From assembly GCF_000312665.1 (NCBI RefSeq), contig NZ_HF536772.1, positions 2,785,280 to 2,849,279 on the forward strand: 64,000 bases of DNA, given 5' to 3'. How positions within the stretch are numbered: the stretch's first letter is position 1; each line of letters begins with the position of its first letter. Below, piece after piece: positions 1 through 8,620 of this stretch. The notes under the pieces are model-generated. The model was not told where the DNA came from. It was given only the letters and a program-made list of their open reading frames with translations, and did not search any database. A program made the position numbers and the translations under genes. The stretch comes from Rhizobium mesoamericanum STM3625. Lineage in GTDB: Bacteria; Pseudomonadota; Alphaproteobacteria; Rhizobiales; Rhizobiaceae.

Positions 1-248
1 GCGTTGCCGGCGCCGGCCAGGAGATCTCCACCCGGCCGTTCCAGCTGGTTACCGGCCGCTCCTGGATGGGCACCGCCTTCGGCGGCGCGCGCGGCCGCAC
101 CGATGTGCCTAAGATCGTCGACTGGTACATGCAGGGCAAGATCGAGATCGACCCGATGATCACCCACACCCTGGCCCTCGAAGACATCAACAAGGGCTTC
201 GAGCTCATGCATTCCGGCGAGAGCATCAGAAGCGTGGTACTGTATTGA
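1..248 (+). CDS. S-(hydroxymethyl)glutathione dehydrogenase / class III alcohol dehydrogenase, C-terminal part
   Basis: The 5' end lies outside the window; the open frame is read from base 3 to a TGA at 246-248. The roughly 80 visible residues match the end of the zinc-dependent class III alcohol dehydrogenases: a TGRSWMGTAFGGARGR segment, then DVPKIVDWYMQGKIEIDPMI and the terminal ESIRSVVLY. The enzyme oxidises S-hydroxymethylglutathione to S-formylglutathione with NAD+ in the cytosol. The genes that follow on the same strand, gfa and fghA, catalyse the steps before and after it. The zinc ligands and Rossmann fold are upstream of the window and cannot be checked, but the C-terminus is characteristic. 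Confidence 0.9.
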   Translation, partial: VAGAGQEISTRPFQLVTGRSWMGTAFGGARGRTDVPKIVDWYMQGKIEIDPMITHTLALEDINKGFELMHSGESIRSVVLY

Positions 249-351
249 GCAAAGACGACGGAATGCGGCGCAACTTTGAAATGGCCCGCGGCTTTTGCGC
301 AAATTGATCCTGATTTGGGAGCTGTGGGCAGCTTAGGAGGAGGAGCTGAAC

Positions 352-930
352 ATGCCAAGTCAAGTATCGATACATCCCGCGCTCGATGGCGGGGTGAAGA
401 AAGGCGAGGCCAGTTTCAATGGCGGCACGCTCGTCTGTGCCTGCATTGACCGTCCGGTGAAGGTCGCGATCAAGGGCGCCATCGCTCACAATCACGCCTG
501 CGGCTGCACGAAATGCTGGAAGCCGAACGGAGCGGCTTTTTCCATCGTCGCAGTGACCCCGCACGAAAACGTCACGGTGTTGGAGAACGGCGACAAGCTT
601 CAGGTCGTCGATCCCGATGCATTGATCCGCCGCCACGCCTGCAATGCCTGTGGCGTTCACATGTACGGGCCGGTGGAGCGCGAACATGCATTCAAAGCGC
701 TGGACTTCATTCATCCGGAGCGATTTCAGGAAGGTGGTTGGCCGGAGCCAACATTCGCCGCCTTCGTCTCGTCGATCATTGAATCGGGCACCCCGCCTTC
801 GGCAATGGAAGGCGTCCGCAGTCGCTTAAACGAACTCGGCCTGACGCCCTATGATTGCCTGAACCCTACACTGATGGATGTGATTGCAACCTGGGTGGCG
901 AAGAAGGCAGGCACGCTGAGAGAAGCGTGA
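352..930 (+). CDS. gfa: Glutathione-dependent formaldehyde-activating enzyme (S-(hydroxymethyl)glutathione synthase)
   Basis: A 192-residue protein, close to the length of the characterised Paracoccus Gfa. It is thought to speed the condensation of formaldehyde with glutathione to S-hydroxymethylglutathione, the substrate of the upstream dehydrogenase. The CENP-V/GFA zinc fold is visible: cysteines in the LVCACID segment near residue 30, the CGCTKCW cluster near residues 50-55, and the [11 protein letters not shown] motif near residues 97-107. A good ribosome site (AGGAGGAG) lies just before the ATG at 352. It starts 103 bases after the dehydrogenase stop on the same strand. A perfect inverted repeat follows at 981-1006. 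Confidence 0.93.
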   Translation: MPSQVSIHPALDGGVKKGEASFNGGTLVCACIDRPVKVAIKGAIAHNHACGCTKCWKPNGAAFSIVAVTPHENVTVLENGDKLQVVDPDALIRRHACNACGVHMYGPVEREHAFKALDFIHPERFQEGGWPEPTFAAFVSSIIESGTPPSAMEGVRSRLNELGLTPYDCLNPTLMDVIATWVAKKAGTLREA

Positions 931-980
931 CATCTTGAACGCATGGCAGCCGTCGGACTATGAGACCCGAACGAACCACC

Positions 981-1006
981 GCTACGCGGCCCTTGGGCCG
1001 CGTAGC
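981..1006. repeat. Perfect 12-bp inverted repeat between gfa and the UPF0178 gene
   Basis: Bases 981-992 (GCTACGCGGCCC) are exactly mirrored by 995-1006, with only TT between. As RNA it would make a very stable GC-rich hairpin. There is no T-run after it (next bases GTTCC), so it is not a textbook intrinsic terminator. It could be a Rho-independent-like stop or a processing stem separating gfa from the next gene, or a protein-binding palindrome. Confidence 0.75.
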
Positions 1007-1029
1007 GTTCCAGCCGAAGATTGAAATTC

Positions 1030-1488
1030 ATGATTTATGTCGATGCAGATGCCTGCCCCGTGAAGCCGGAAATCCTCAAGGTCGCCGAGCGCCACGGCAT
1101 CGAAGTGACCTTCGTCGCAAATTCGGGTCTGCGGCCCTCGCGCGACCCGATGGTGCATAACGTCATTGTCTCGGCCTCTTTTGATGCTGCCGACAACTGG
1201 ATCGCAGAGCACGCCGGCGCCGGTGACGTGGTTGTCACCGCGGACGTCCCACTTGCTGTGCGCTGCGTGGCGACCGGCGCGCTGGTTAGCGGCCCGACAG
1301 GCCGGGTCTTTGACGACACGAATATCGGATTGGCGAGTGCCATGCGTGATCTCGGCGCTCACTTAAGAGAGACCGGCGAAAGCAAGGGGTACAATGCCGC
1401 CTTTGCCCCGAAGGATCGCTCCCGTTTTCTCGAAACCTTCGACCGCCTGTGCCGCCGGGCCAAGGCGCTCACCCCAAGAATGGATTAA
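1030..1488 (+). CDS. UPF0178 (YaiI/YqxD) family protein
   Basis: About 152 residues and full length for UPF0178. The N-terminal YVDADACPVK motif is the family signature and resembles the acidic metal-binding motif of PIN-like nuclease folds; a second acidic segment (DVVVTADVPLA) lies near residue 70 and RGRVF-like glycine residues follow. The biochemical function of the family is unknown. I chose the ATG at 1030; an in-frame TTG at 1021 is possible and neither has a strong ribosome site. It ends 5 bases before the fghA start, so the two are very likely co-transcribed, which places a function-unknown gene inside the formaldehyde pathway. Confidence 0.88.
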   Translation: MIYVDADACPVKPEILKVAERHGIEVTFVANSGLRPSRDPMVHNVIVSASFDAADNWIAEHAGAGDVVVTADVPLAVRCVATGALVSGPTGRVFDDTNIGLASAMRDLGAHLRETGESKGYNAAFAPKDRSRFLETFDRLCRRAKALTPRMD

Positions 1489-1493
1489 AAAGA

Positions 1494-2327
1494 ATGAACA
1501 TCATTTCACAGACAACGGCCTTTGGCGGCATGCAGGGTGTTTTCACGCATGAATCCGACGCCTGCAAGTGCGATATGACCTTTGCCGTCTTCGTTCCGCC
1601 AAAGGCAATCAAAGAGCCCTGCCCGGTTGTCTGGTATCTCTCGGGCTTAACCTGCACGCATGCCAACGTCGTAGAAAAGGGTGAGTATCGGCGTATGGCT
1701 GCAGAACTCGGCCTGATTATCGTCTGCCCGGACACAAGCCCCCGCGGCAATGACGTACCGGATGAACTCACGAACTGGCAGATGGGCAAGGGCGCCGGCT
1801 TCTACCTTGACGCGACCGAAGAACCTTGGTCGGAACATTACCAGATGTACACCTACATCGCCGAAGAGCTACCGGCCTATGTCAGCCAACATTTCCGCAT
1901 GGACATGACTCGCCAGGGCATCTTTGGTCACTCGATGGGTGGTCATGGCGCCATGACCATTGCGCTCAAGAACCCGGATCGTTTCAAGAGCTGCTCGGCT
2001 TTTGCGCCGATCGTGGAGCCTTGCACCGCGGACTGGTCGGCACCGGCATTCGAGAAGTACTTGGGCCGAGATCGCGCTTCATGGCGCAAGTATGATGCCT
2101 GTGCCTTGGTAAGCGATGGAGCACGTTTTCCCGAGTTCCTGATCGACCAGGGGAAGGCTGATGGTTTCCTGGAGAACGGGCTGCGTCCCTGGTTGTTCGA
2201 AGACGCCGTGAAGAATACGGATATCAAGGTCACGTTGCGCATGCATGAGCGCTATGACCATTCCTACTACTTCATCTCAACTTTCATGGATGATCACATG
2301 AGGTGGCACGCCGAGCGGCTTGCTTAA
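1494..2327 (+). CDS. fghA: S-formylglutathione hydrolase
   Basis: A 277-residue serine esterase of the esterase D family that hydrolyses S-formylglutathione to formate and glutathione, the last step of glutathione-dependent formaldehyde oxidation. The alpha/beta-hydrolase nucleophile elbow is GHSMGG with Ser147, the LSGLTCT oxyanion-hole segment is near residue 55, and the C-terminal HERYDHSYYF supplies the catalytic histidine. Length equals the family norm. The ATG at 1494 gives the conserved N-terminus; an in-frame extension upstream overlaps the preceding gene and is unlikely. It completes the adh-gfa-fghA pathway block. Confidence 0.96.
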   Translation: MNIISQTTAFGGMQGVFTHESDACKCDMTFAVFVPPKAIKEPCPVVWYLSGLTCTHANVVEKGEYRRMAAELGLIIVCPDTSPRGNDVPDELTNWQMGKGAGFYLDATEEPWSEHYQMYTYIAEELPAYVSQHFRMDMTRQGIFGHSMGGHGAMTIALKNPDRFKSCSAFAPIVEPCTADWSAPAFEKYLGRDRASWRKYDACALVSDGARFPEFLIDQGKADGFLENGLRPWLFEDAVKNTDIKVTLRMHERYDHSYYFISTFMDDHMRWHAERLA

Positions 2328-2402
2328 GGCGCAAGAAACGGTTGGTAGCTCCGCCACTATGTTTCCTACCCTACCTGAACGGCTTCGAAGTCCTGGGCAT
2401 CT

Positions 2403-2564
2403 GATTTGCTGTTCGGGACGGCCTATGCGGTTTGGACTGGTATCGGCACTGTTGGCACGGTGTTGCTTGGCATCTGGCTGCTCGGTAATGCCGCCACTGC
2501 TCCACGTCTGCTCTGCATTTCAATGATTGTCGCCGGGATCGCCGGCTTGAAGGCGACAGCATGA
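2403..2564 (+). pseudogene. Remnant of a small multidrug resistance (SMR/SugE-type) transporter
   Basis: The frame from about 2403 to the TGA at 2562-2564 reads as the C-terminal half of an SMR protein: [16 protein letters not shown], then LLGIWLLG, then a last hydrophobic helix ending in [10 protein letters not shown]. The first two helices, with the essential membrane glutamate, are absent: an in-frame stop lies at 2376-2378 and no start precedes the conserved part. This is a truncated gene of about 52 codons, squeezed between fghA and DoxX. It would not make a working four-helix transporter. Confidence 0.75.
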
Positions 2565-2568
2565 GCCG

Positions 2569-2603
2569 CAGTGCCGTGATCGGCAAGGCCGACCACGGCA
2601 CTG
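2569..2603. terminator. Bidirectional terminator hairpin
   Basis: CAGTGCCGTG at 2569-2578 pairs with CACGGCACTG at 2594-2603; after one mismatch the stem continues with TCGGC/GCCGA. It sits 4 bases beyond the stop of the minus-strand doxX gene and 5 bases beyond the SMR remnant, so it probably serves both strands. The T-run is poor (TCTGTT on plus). Confidence 0.55.
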
Positions 2604-2607
2604 TCTG

Positions 2608-2994
2608 TTAGGCGGTCGCCTTGCGTTGGTCAATCGAGAGCGCGCCAGGTCCGGCGAAGAAGATGAACAGGAAGATGAAGCAAAACAGAATTGCAGCTTC
2701 GCCACCATTCAGTGCCGGCCAGAACGCTTTCTGTCCGTGTGCCATGAAATAGGCAACGGCCATCTGACCCGAGAGGATGAAGGCGACTGGTCGCGTAAAC
2801 AGGCCGATCAGCACGAGAAGGCCACCGACCAATTCGAGCAAAGCCGCGGCCAGCAGCAAGGGCGGCAACGGGCCGTCCATCTGCGCGGCCGGGAACGCGA
2901 AAAGCTTCATCGTCCCGTGTTCGATAAACAGCAGCGCTGCAATGACGCGCAAAGCCGCAAGCCCGTAGGGCTGATATGCGCTCAGTCGTTCCAT
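2608..2994 (-). CDS. DoxX family membrane protein
   Basis: A 128-residue integral membrane protein with four predicted helices (about residues 12-30, 45-68, 74-92 and 102-120). Conserved DoxX features are the ALRVIAALLFIEHGTMKL first helix and the LLELVGGLLVLIGLFTRPVAFIL segment. DoxX proteins are associated with redox or thiosulfate-linked membrane functions but the substrate here is unknown. The ATG at 2994 is preceded by AAGGAGA, which decides this start over a longer upstream frame. Confidence 0.88.
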   Translation of the reverse strand: MERLSAYQPYGLAALRVIAALLFIEHGTMKLFAFPAAQMDGPLPPLLLAAALLELVGGLLVLIGLFTRPVAFILSGQMAVAYFMAHGQKAFWPALNGGEAAILFCFIFLFIFFAGPGALSIDQRKATA

Positions 2995-3120
2995 GGAGAC
3001 TCTCCTTTTGAGTAAAGACAGCGGAGCGTTAGATGCTTCGCGAAAAGGAAAGAAGACACGGATCATTGACGGCCGATCACTTCTTCTTGATTTTCCTCAA
3101 GCTTTCCCACTCCCGTCTTC

Positions 3121-4653
3121 TCAAAGCGGAATATTGTCGTGCTTCTTCCAGGGATTGCTCAGATCTTTGTTGCGAAGCATCTTGAGGCCTCGCGCCAGGC
3201 GCCTCCGCGTAGAATGCGGCATTATCACCTCGTCAACATAGCCACGCTCGGCCGCCACGAATGGGGAAAGGAACCGATCCTCATACATCTTCGTATGCGC
3301 GGCGATCTTTTCAGGATCGGCGATATCCTTGCGGAAAATGATCTCGACGGCGCCCTTGGCACCCATGACCGCGATCTGCGCCGTCGGCCAGGCGTAGTTC
3401 AGGTCGCCCCTCAGATGCTTGGATGCCATGACATCGTAAGCCCCCCCGAACGCTTTGCGCGTGATCACGGTTAGCTTTGGCACGGTCGCTTCGGCATAGG
3501 AAAACAGGAGCTTTGCGCCGTGCTTGATCAGCCCGCCATACTCCTGCGCGGTTCCGGGCAAGAAACCAGGCACGTCGACAAATGTCACGATCGGAATGTT
3601 AAAGCAGTCGCAGAAGCGGACGAACCTTGCTGCCTTTCGCGACGCATCGCTGTCGAGCACGCCGGCGAGCACCATCGGCTGGTTTGCCACAAAGCCGACC
3701 GTCGATCCCTCGATCCGCCCGAAGCCGCAAACTATGTTTCTAGCGAAGCTTGACTGGATCTCGAAGAAATCGCCCTCGTCCACTGTCTTGAGGATCAATT
3801 CCTTGATGTCGTAGGGCTTGTTCGCATTCGCCGGCACCAGTGTATCCAGCGATGCGTCGATGTCCGTCACTGACTGGTAACATTCAATTTCGGGGACTGG
3901 CGAGGTGTTCGACTGTGGCAGCAGGTCGATGAGCCGGCGGACCTGCAACAGTGCCTCGACATCGTTGTCGTAGGCACCATCGGCAATCGAAGATTTGGTC
4001 GTATGCACCGATGCGCCACCGAGTTCCTCGGCTGTAACGGTTTCATTGGTAACGGTTTTCACCACGTCTGGCCCGGTCACAAACATGTAGGACGTATCGC
4101 GGACCATGAAGATGAAATCGGTCATCGCCGGGGAATACACGTCGCCGCCCGCGCACGGTCCCATGATGACGGAAATCTGTGGAATGACCCCAGAGGCGAG
4201 CACATTGCGCTGAAACACCTCGGCGTAGCCGCCAAGCGCGGCCACGCCTTCCTGGATACGAGCACCGCCGGCATCGTAGATGCCGATGATTGGCGCTCTG
4301 TTCTTCAGCGCCATGTCCTGTACCTTCATGATCTTCTCGGCATGTGCTTCGGAGAGCGAGCCCCCGAACACCGTAAAGTCCTTGGCGAAGACGAAGACGG
4401 TTCGTCCGTTCACCGTTCCCCAGCCGGTGACCACGCCATCGCCGGCAATTCGGGCCTTGTCCATCCCGAAGTCGTTCGATCGATGTTCAACGAACATGTC
4501 GAACTCCTCAAAGGAATCCTCATCCAGGAAAAGATCGATCCGCTCGCGCGCCGTCAGCTTGCCTCGTTGATGCTGTGCATCGATGCGCGCCTTGCCGCCG
4601 CCAAGCCGAGCCACGCCACGGCGACGTTCGAGTTCTTCAAGAATTTCCTTCAT
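3121..4653 (-). CDS. pccB: Propionyl-CoA carboxylase beta subunit (carboxyltransferase)
   Basis: A 510-residue acyl-CoA carboxyltransferase that moves CO2 from carboxybiotin on the alpha subunit to propionyl-CoA, giving methylmalonyl-CoA. Full length and typical: N-terminal [23 protein letters not shown], the acyl-CoA-binding [10 protein letters not shown] loop near residue 130, [17 protein letters not shown] near 165, and the C-terminal crotonase-like half with [13 protein letters not shown] and [11 protein letters not shown]. The C-terminus [11 protein letters not shown] is diagnostic of PccB. A GAGGAG ribosome site precedes the ATG at 4653. The biotin-carrying alpha subunit is not in this window. 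Confidence 0.96.
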   Translation of the reverse strand: MKEILEELERRRGVARLGGGKARIDAQHQRGKLTARERIDLFLDEDSFEEFDMFVEHRSNDFGMDKARIAGDGVVTGWGTVNGRTVFVFAKDFTVFGGSLSEAHAEKIMKVQDMALKNRAPIIGIYDAGGARIQEGVAALGGYAEVFQRNVLASGVIPQISVIMGPCAGGDVYSPAMTDFIFMVRDTSYMFVTGPDVVKTVTNETVTAEELGGASVHTTKSSIADGAYDNDVEALLQVRRLIDLLPQSNTSPVPEIECYQSVTDIDASLDTLVPANANKPYDIKELILKTVDEGDFFEIQSSFARNIVCGFGRIEGSTVGFVANQPMVLAGVLDSDASRKAARFVRFCDCFNIPIVTFVDVPGFLPGTAQEYGGLIKHGAKLLFSYAEATVPKLTVITRKAFGGAYDVMASKHLRGDLNYAWPTAQIAVMGAKGAVEIIFRKDIADPEKIAAHTKMYEDRFLSPFVAAERGYVDEVIMPHSTRRRLARGLKMLRNKDLSNPWKKHDNIPL

Positions 4654-4685
4654 GGATACTCCTCGCCGCGGAATTCGCGGCCGGT

Positions 4686-5141
4686 TCAGGCGCTGCCGGC
4701 GCGCAGTGAGAAAGCGGAACGGATGCGAGCGGAGATATCTTCAGCAAGGATCTCATCGGCTGCTGTCGGGCTGTTGGAGAAGCTGGTCACTTCGAACGAG
4801 CTAACAGCAATAACCGATCCATCGTCGACGGAAGCGGCATCAATGCTGACCTTCGCGATATTCCGGCTCTTGTCCAAGCCTTGACCTTTTTCGACGTAGA
4901 GGATCCGTATCGTCAATACGACGCGCGGATAGACCTCTGTTCGCACCGTCGCGTTGATTGCGGAATTTACCCGGTCGCCGACACCAGAGAGGATTGCCGG
5001 CGGTATCTTCTGCGAGCTGACCACAACGGCGCTGCGGACATCATAGATGGGGCCGGGCTGCTGCTTTGCGAAGATCGAACAGGACGCCAGGGCGGTGCAG
5101 ACAAGCGCAACCCGAAAAAAGCACGACTTGAGCCAGTTCAT
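4686..5141 (-). CDS. Putative lipoprotein, function unknown
   Basis: A 151-residue protein with a lipoprotein signal: positively charged start, hydrophobic stretch, and lipobox L-A-S-C with Cys21 as the likely lipidated residue. The mature part is mostly beta/alpha without a domain I recognise; it contains repeated Val/Ile-rich strands ([18 protein letters not shown]) that suggest a small globular periplasmic domain. It lies 32 bases upstream of pccB on the same strand and downstream of the ATP12 gene. No known function is claimed. Confidence 0.75.
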   Translation of the reverse strand: MNWLKSCFFRVALVCTALASCSIFAKQQPGPIYDVRSAVVVSSQKIPPAILSGVGDRVNSAINATVRTEVYPRVVLTIRILYVEKGQGLDKSRNIAKVSIDAASVDDGSVIAVSSFEVTSFSNSPTAADEILAEDISARIRSAFSLRAGSA

Positions 5142-5211
5142 TCAGATTATCCGCATCCACCCCCGATAGACTCGCAGATTTTCGCGATAACCGGCGTCAA
5201 CGCAACATGTT

Positions 5212-5997
5212 TTAGCCCTTCAGGGCCAAAAAAACGTCGGCAGCGGCCTTGAAGTCTTCGAAGCGCTTCTTGCGCCGTTCCTCGGCCTCTTCGTCGCTGC
5301 CCCAATGCTCGATCGTCCAGTCTTCGTCGAGATGCGCGAGAGACCAAACTTCCTTCGCCGGAAACACGCCTTCGGCAAAGGCGAGCGCAAGCAGTGCGGA
5401 GCCAGTCAAGGTCGTGATGGTATGCAGGGCCGCCAGCGCAGTCGCGTTGTCGTGTCGTCTTAATGCCGATGAAAATGCGGAAATGGCGTCGCGCGGTTGA
5501 TCGTGGTGCATAACGCCTTCAATAAGGATGAAGCGCGCACCGAGCGCATTCGCGGCCCAGTCAAGCACCGGGTCCCAAAGCTCCTTCTGACGCTCTACGA
5601 GCGCTTCTGGCCCGTCCGCACGATAGCAAAGAAGATCGCTCGAAGAAAAACGGAGGATGTCTTCAAAGACGGCCTGGGTGTCGGTCGCAACCCCGTCAAT
5701 GGCGGTGTTGACAAGCCGCGTCACGGGCATGGCCGACGGGTCTATGTGCTCGGCTTGGGCTTCCCACTCACCCATAACAAGTTCTGCGAGCGGCTTGGTT
5801 GCGACGACCAGCAGTTTACGGGCTGGCGTTCGGATCGCCTTGCCATCCAGTTCGATTAAAAAGCCTTCGTCGAGCTTGGCAACTGTGACTGTCTTGTAGA
5901 AGCGCTTCGGCAACGGCTTCTTCATCTGGATCTGAGCACGACGGATCGGATCTGGATGGCTCAATCCTTCGGCCATGTCGTTCAACAGATCACGCAT
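5212..5997 (-). CDS. ATP12 family F1-ATPase assembly chaperone
   Basis: A 261-residue homologue of mitochondrial Atp12, which binds the F1 alpha subunit during assembly of ATP synthase. Recognisable segments are KRFYKTVTV near residue 31, LDGKAIRTPARK near 50, EWEAQAEHIDPSAMPVTRL near 78-96, and the C-terminal SLAHLDEDWTIEHWGSDEEAEERR. The family is largely confined to alphaproteobacteria and mitochondria. The start overlaps the end of the HAD gene by 8 bases, so translation is probably coupled. Confidence 0.93.
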   Translation of the reverse strand: MRDLLNDMAEGLSHPDPIRRAQIQMKKPLPKRFYKTVTVAKLDEGFLIELDGKAIRTPARKLLVVATKPLAELVMGEWEAQAEHIDPSAMPVTRLVNTAIDGVATDTQAVFEDILRFSSSDLLCYRADGPEALVERQKELWDPVLDWAANALGARFILIEGVMHHDQPRDAISAFSSALRRHDNATALAALHTITTLTGSALLALAFAEGVFPAKEVWSLAHLDEDWTIEHWGSDEEAEERRKKRFEDFKAAADVFLALKG

Positions 5998-6658
5998 GTT
6001 TCACCTCGGAAAAATAGCTCAATAGGTCACTCGGGTGGTGAACAATGCCGTCGGCACCGGCAGCCATCAAATCATTCACGCTGGCATAACCCCACGATAC
6101 GCCTACCGCTTTCGCGCCGGCGGCCTTGGCCATTTGCATATCGTACACGGCATCGCCGATAACGATGGCGTCGGTGGGGTTCATACCGGTCTCGTCGCAG
6201 CACTCCACTACCATAGCCGGATGTGGCTTCGATGGGCAGTCATCCGCAGTGCGGGTAACGATAAAATGTGGGGCAAGACCGTGTGTTTCGAGAATATGGA
6301 CAAGTCCGCGACGCGACTTGCCGGTCACCGCGCCGATCAGGACATCATCATTGCGCGCCAATTCATCGATCAGCGGCTTGATGCCATTGAACAGAGGCAC
6401 ATCCATTCCGGATTTGTCACGGACACCGGAGTAGATCGCCCTGTAGTGCTCCGTCATCGCGATCGCTTCGTCGTCCACATGGGGCTTGCCCTGCATCCGC
6501 GTGATCGCGATATCAAGCGTCAGCCCGATGATCGACTTGGTTAGCGAGACATCAGGCCTGTCGTATCCGAAATGCACGAAGGTCCTCGTCATCACCTCAT
6601 GGATCAATGCCGCACTGTCGACAAGAGTGCCGTCGCAATCGAAGAGTGCCAGTTTCAT
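5990..6658 (-). CDS. HAD-superfamily phosphatase, phosphoglycolate phosphatase-like
   Basis: A 222-residue HAD hydrolase with a C1 helical cap. Motif I is FDCDGTLVD (Asp8 nucleophile, Asp10 acid/base), motif II is the VTGKSRR threonine region near residue 115, motif III lysine is in the KPHPAM segment near 144, and motif IV is IVIGDAVYDMQMA near 167. It most resembles Gph-like small-molecule phosphatases; the true substrate cannot be read from sequence. It overlaps its upstream pseudouridine synthase gene by 4 bases and the downstream ATP12 gene by 8 bases. Confidence 0.9.
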   Translation of the reverse strand: MKLALFDCDGTLVDSAALIHEVMTRTFVHFGYDRPDVSLTKSIIGLTLDIAITRMQGKPHVDDEAIAMTEHYRAIYSGVRDKSGMDVPLFNGIKPLIDELARNDDVLIGAVTGKSRRGLVHILETHGLAPHFIVTRTADDCPSKPHPAMVVECCDETGMNPTDAIVIGDAVYDMQMAKAAGAKAVGVSWGYASVNDLMAAGADGIVHHPSDLLSYFSEVKHA

Positions 6659-7647
6659 TCGTCGTCGGCTCCGTCGGCGGAGTTCTCATCAAATCCCAAC
6701 AGATTCCAGGTTTGCAGCATGTGAGGCGGCAGGGGCGCGGTTATGCGCAAGCGCCCGCCGGACGGATGCGGGATATCGATGTGACGTGCGTGCAGGTGCA
6801 GTCGCTTTTGAACGCCGCCGGGGAAGTCCCAATTCGGATCGTCGTCGAAATACTTAGGGTCGCCAATGATCGGGTGACCAATATGAAGGGCATGGACGCG
6901 AAGCTGATGCGTGCGGCCGGTGTAGGGCTCCATTTCGAGCCAGGCGAGGCGCTGCGCCGCTGTTTCGATGACGCGGTAGTAAGAAACGGCGTGGTCGGCG
7001 CCGTCCTCGCCGTGCTTGGCGATCCGCATGCGATCGCCGTCCGGCGTTGCTTCCTTGACAAGCCAGGTGGAGATCTTGTCCTCGTGCTTGCGCGGAACGC
7101 CTTTAACAAGCGACCAGTAGGTCTTTTTGGTATCGCGCTCACGAAAGGCGGCTGTGAGCTTTTGTGCAGCGCCGCGGGTACGTGCCACGACGAGGACACC
7201 CGATGTATCCCGGTCCAAACGGTGCACCAGACGTGGCTTTTCGCCTTTCGCACTGGTCCAGGCTTCGAGCATCTTGTCGATATGGCGCGTCACGCCCGAG
7301 CCGCCCTGCACCGCAAGACCGGCGGGTTTGTTGAGGACGATGACCTTGTCGTCTTCGTGCAGCACCATCCGCGACAACAGTTCGAAATCGCCGGAGTGCT
7401 TCAGATCGCGGCTGGCGATCGGCCCCGTTTTCACCTTGTCGACATCGAGGGGCGGCACGCGCACCATCTGTCCGGGCTGCACGCGGGTGTCACTCTTCAC
7501 ACGCCCGCCGTCAATGCGGACCTGCCCAGATCGGAGAAGCTTCTGGAGTGGGCCGAAACCGAGACCGGGGAAGTGCACCTTGAACCAGCGATCGAGCCGC
7601 ATGCCCGCCTCATCCAGCTCCACCTTTATGTGTTCGATACCCGCCAT
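6655..7647 (-). CDS. RluC/RluD-family 23S rRNA pseudouridine synthase
   Basis: A 330-residue RluA-family synthase. The N-terminal S4 RNA-binding domain covers about residues 14-70 (RLDRWFKVHFPGLGFGPLQKLLR). The catalytic motif HRLDRDTSG is at 142-150 with Asp145 as nucleophile. GRTHQLRVHALHIGHPIIGDPKY, near residue 245, is the conserved RluA-type end of the active site. It isomerises specific uridines in ribosomal RNA; whether the target equals that of E. coli RluC or RluD is not decidable here. The 4-base overlap with the HAD gene indicates one operon. Confidence 0.93.
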   Translation of the reverse strand: MAGIEHIKVELDEAGMRLDRWFKVHFPGLGFGPLQKLLRSGQVRIDGGRVKSDTRVQPGQMVRVPPLDVDKVKTGPIASRDLKHSGDFELLSRMVLHEDDKVIVLNKPAGLAVQGGSGVTRHIDKMLEAWTSAKGEKPRLVHRLDRDTSGVLVVARTRGAAQKLTAAFRERDTKKTYWSLVKGVPRKHEDKISTWLVKEATPDGDRMRIAKHGEDGADHAVSYYRVIETAAQRLAWLEMEPYTGRTHQLRVHALHIGHPIIGDPKYFDDDPNWDFPGGVQKRLHLHARHIDIPHPSGGRLRITAPLPPHMLQTWNLLGFDENSADGADDE

Positions 7648-7703
7648 ACGTCATCTTTCGGAAAATGGTCATCCGCCCGCCACGCGGACTTTGCGGCTGG
7701 CTT

Positions 7704-7737
7704 TAGAGCATTTTCGCTGAAAACGGAAACCGTATTC
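7704..7737. repeat. Possible partial intergenic palindromic repeat
   Basis: The sequence beginning TTTAGAGCATTTTCGCTG and ending near the crcB stop resembles one arm of the short dispersed repeats that are common between rhizobial genes. The second arm is not seen, so this would be a degenerate copy. The call rests on pattern memory only. Confidence 0.3.
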
Positions 7738-8113
7738 ACAAGATCGCGCGCATGAGCGCCAGTCCGCAGATCACACCGGCCATCGACAGGCCGACGCTCG
7801 CAACGATGTAGAGGGCGCCCGACAGCGCCGCGCCGCGCTCAAAAAGCGTGATTGCATCGAGCGAGAATGAGGAGAATGTCGTCAGGCCGCCGAGGAAGCC
7901 GGTGATCAGCAGCAAGCGCAATTCCGGCGATGCGTCGAAGCGTTTAAGGATCATTTCCGCGAATACGCCAATGACGAAGCAGCCGACAACATTGACGGTC
8001 AGTGTTCCCCACGGAAACGCCGGGCCTGCGAGCTTTAGAGCCCACTGGCTGACGTAGTATCTAAGGACGGAACCGATTGCGCCGCCGACGGCGACGAGTA
8101 TGGCCTGAATCAT
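7736..8113 (-). CDS. crcB: Fluoride-specific ion channel CrcB/FluC
   Basis: A 125-residue dual-topology membrane channel that lets fluoride leave the cell. Four helices are predicted. Family motifs are all present: GGAIGSVLRYY near residue 9, the GTLTVNVVGCF pore segment near 36, and GFLGGLTTFSSFS near 71 carrying the phenylalanines that line the pore. The ATG at 8113 gives the standard length; a longer frame upstream adds an unconserved charged tail. No fluoride riboswitch could be convincingly drawn in the leader. Confidence 0.95.
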   Translation of the reverse strand: MIQAILVAVGGAIGSVLRYYVSQWALKLAGPAFPWGTLTVNVVGCFVIGVFAEMILKRFDASPELRLLLITGFLGGLTTFSSFSLDAITLFERGAALSGALYIVASVGLSMAGVICGLALMRAIL

Positions 8114-8231
8114 GAGTCGTCTCTTTCTTACGTGCCGGAAACTCCGATCATCTCCGGAGAAGATCAAGATGGATAAAATGCCGGCGGTTAATTTAGCGAG
8201 TTAAGAACGTAGGGCGTCCTATTCTCACAAT

Positions 8232-8501
8232 ATGACAGTCTTGGTAGGTAGCATATCCGCGAACACCGCCGCCGCAGCGTTCGAAACACTTCGCATTCCG
8301 CAGCGCGTGTCCGCAAGTACGGCTGCGAAGGAGGCGCGTCGGGCTGTCGATCGTCAAATCAAAGCAGCAAGCGGCCAAGACGTGGAAGAGCCAGCCAATA
8401 TTATCCGATCGACGGAAGTCGCCTTGGATCTTATGACGATGGGACAAAGGCAGCCGCAAGCTGGGCTGAAACAGGCCCTAGAGCTCTACAGCGACAGCTG
8501 A
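8232..8501 (+). CDS. Hypothetical small protein
   Basis: An 89-residue open frame between crcB and the glycine riboswitch. It is alanine-rich at the N-terminus (SISANTAAAAFETLRIPQRVSA), then mixed charged helix-like sequence ending LKQALELYSDS; no cysteine, no membrane segment, no recognised domain. Codon choice looks plausible for this genome and the frame is stop-free, but no convincing ribosome site precedes the ATG. It could be a real small protein or a chance frame. Confidence 0.42.
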   Translation: MTVLVGSISANTAAAAFETLRIPQRVSASTAAKEARRAVDRQIKAASGQDVEEPANIIRSTEVALDLMTMGQRQPQAGLKQALELYSDS

Positions 8502-8620
8502 GAACCGTTCGTGGACGCGCCCGCGGCCGGCCGCCGTCAAAAGCACGCGACAAAAATTTGCTCGGTGGCGACATTCCCCCCTTGCCAAGTATAGCCTTGG
8601 CCAGATAATTGCCCTCGACC

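Noticed and set aside
6607..7755. 382-codon open frame on the plus strand, antisense to the pseudouridine synthase
   Set aside because: Long antisense frames are expected in high-GC coding DNA; the minus-strand protein has clear motifs and this one has none.
8114..8231. Fluoride riboswitch ahead of crcB (minus strand GGAGATGATCGGAGTTTCCGG region)
   Set aside because: A small hairpin is present, but the conserved fluoride-aptamer core and pseudoknot partners could not be matched with confidence.
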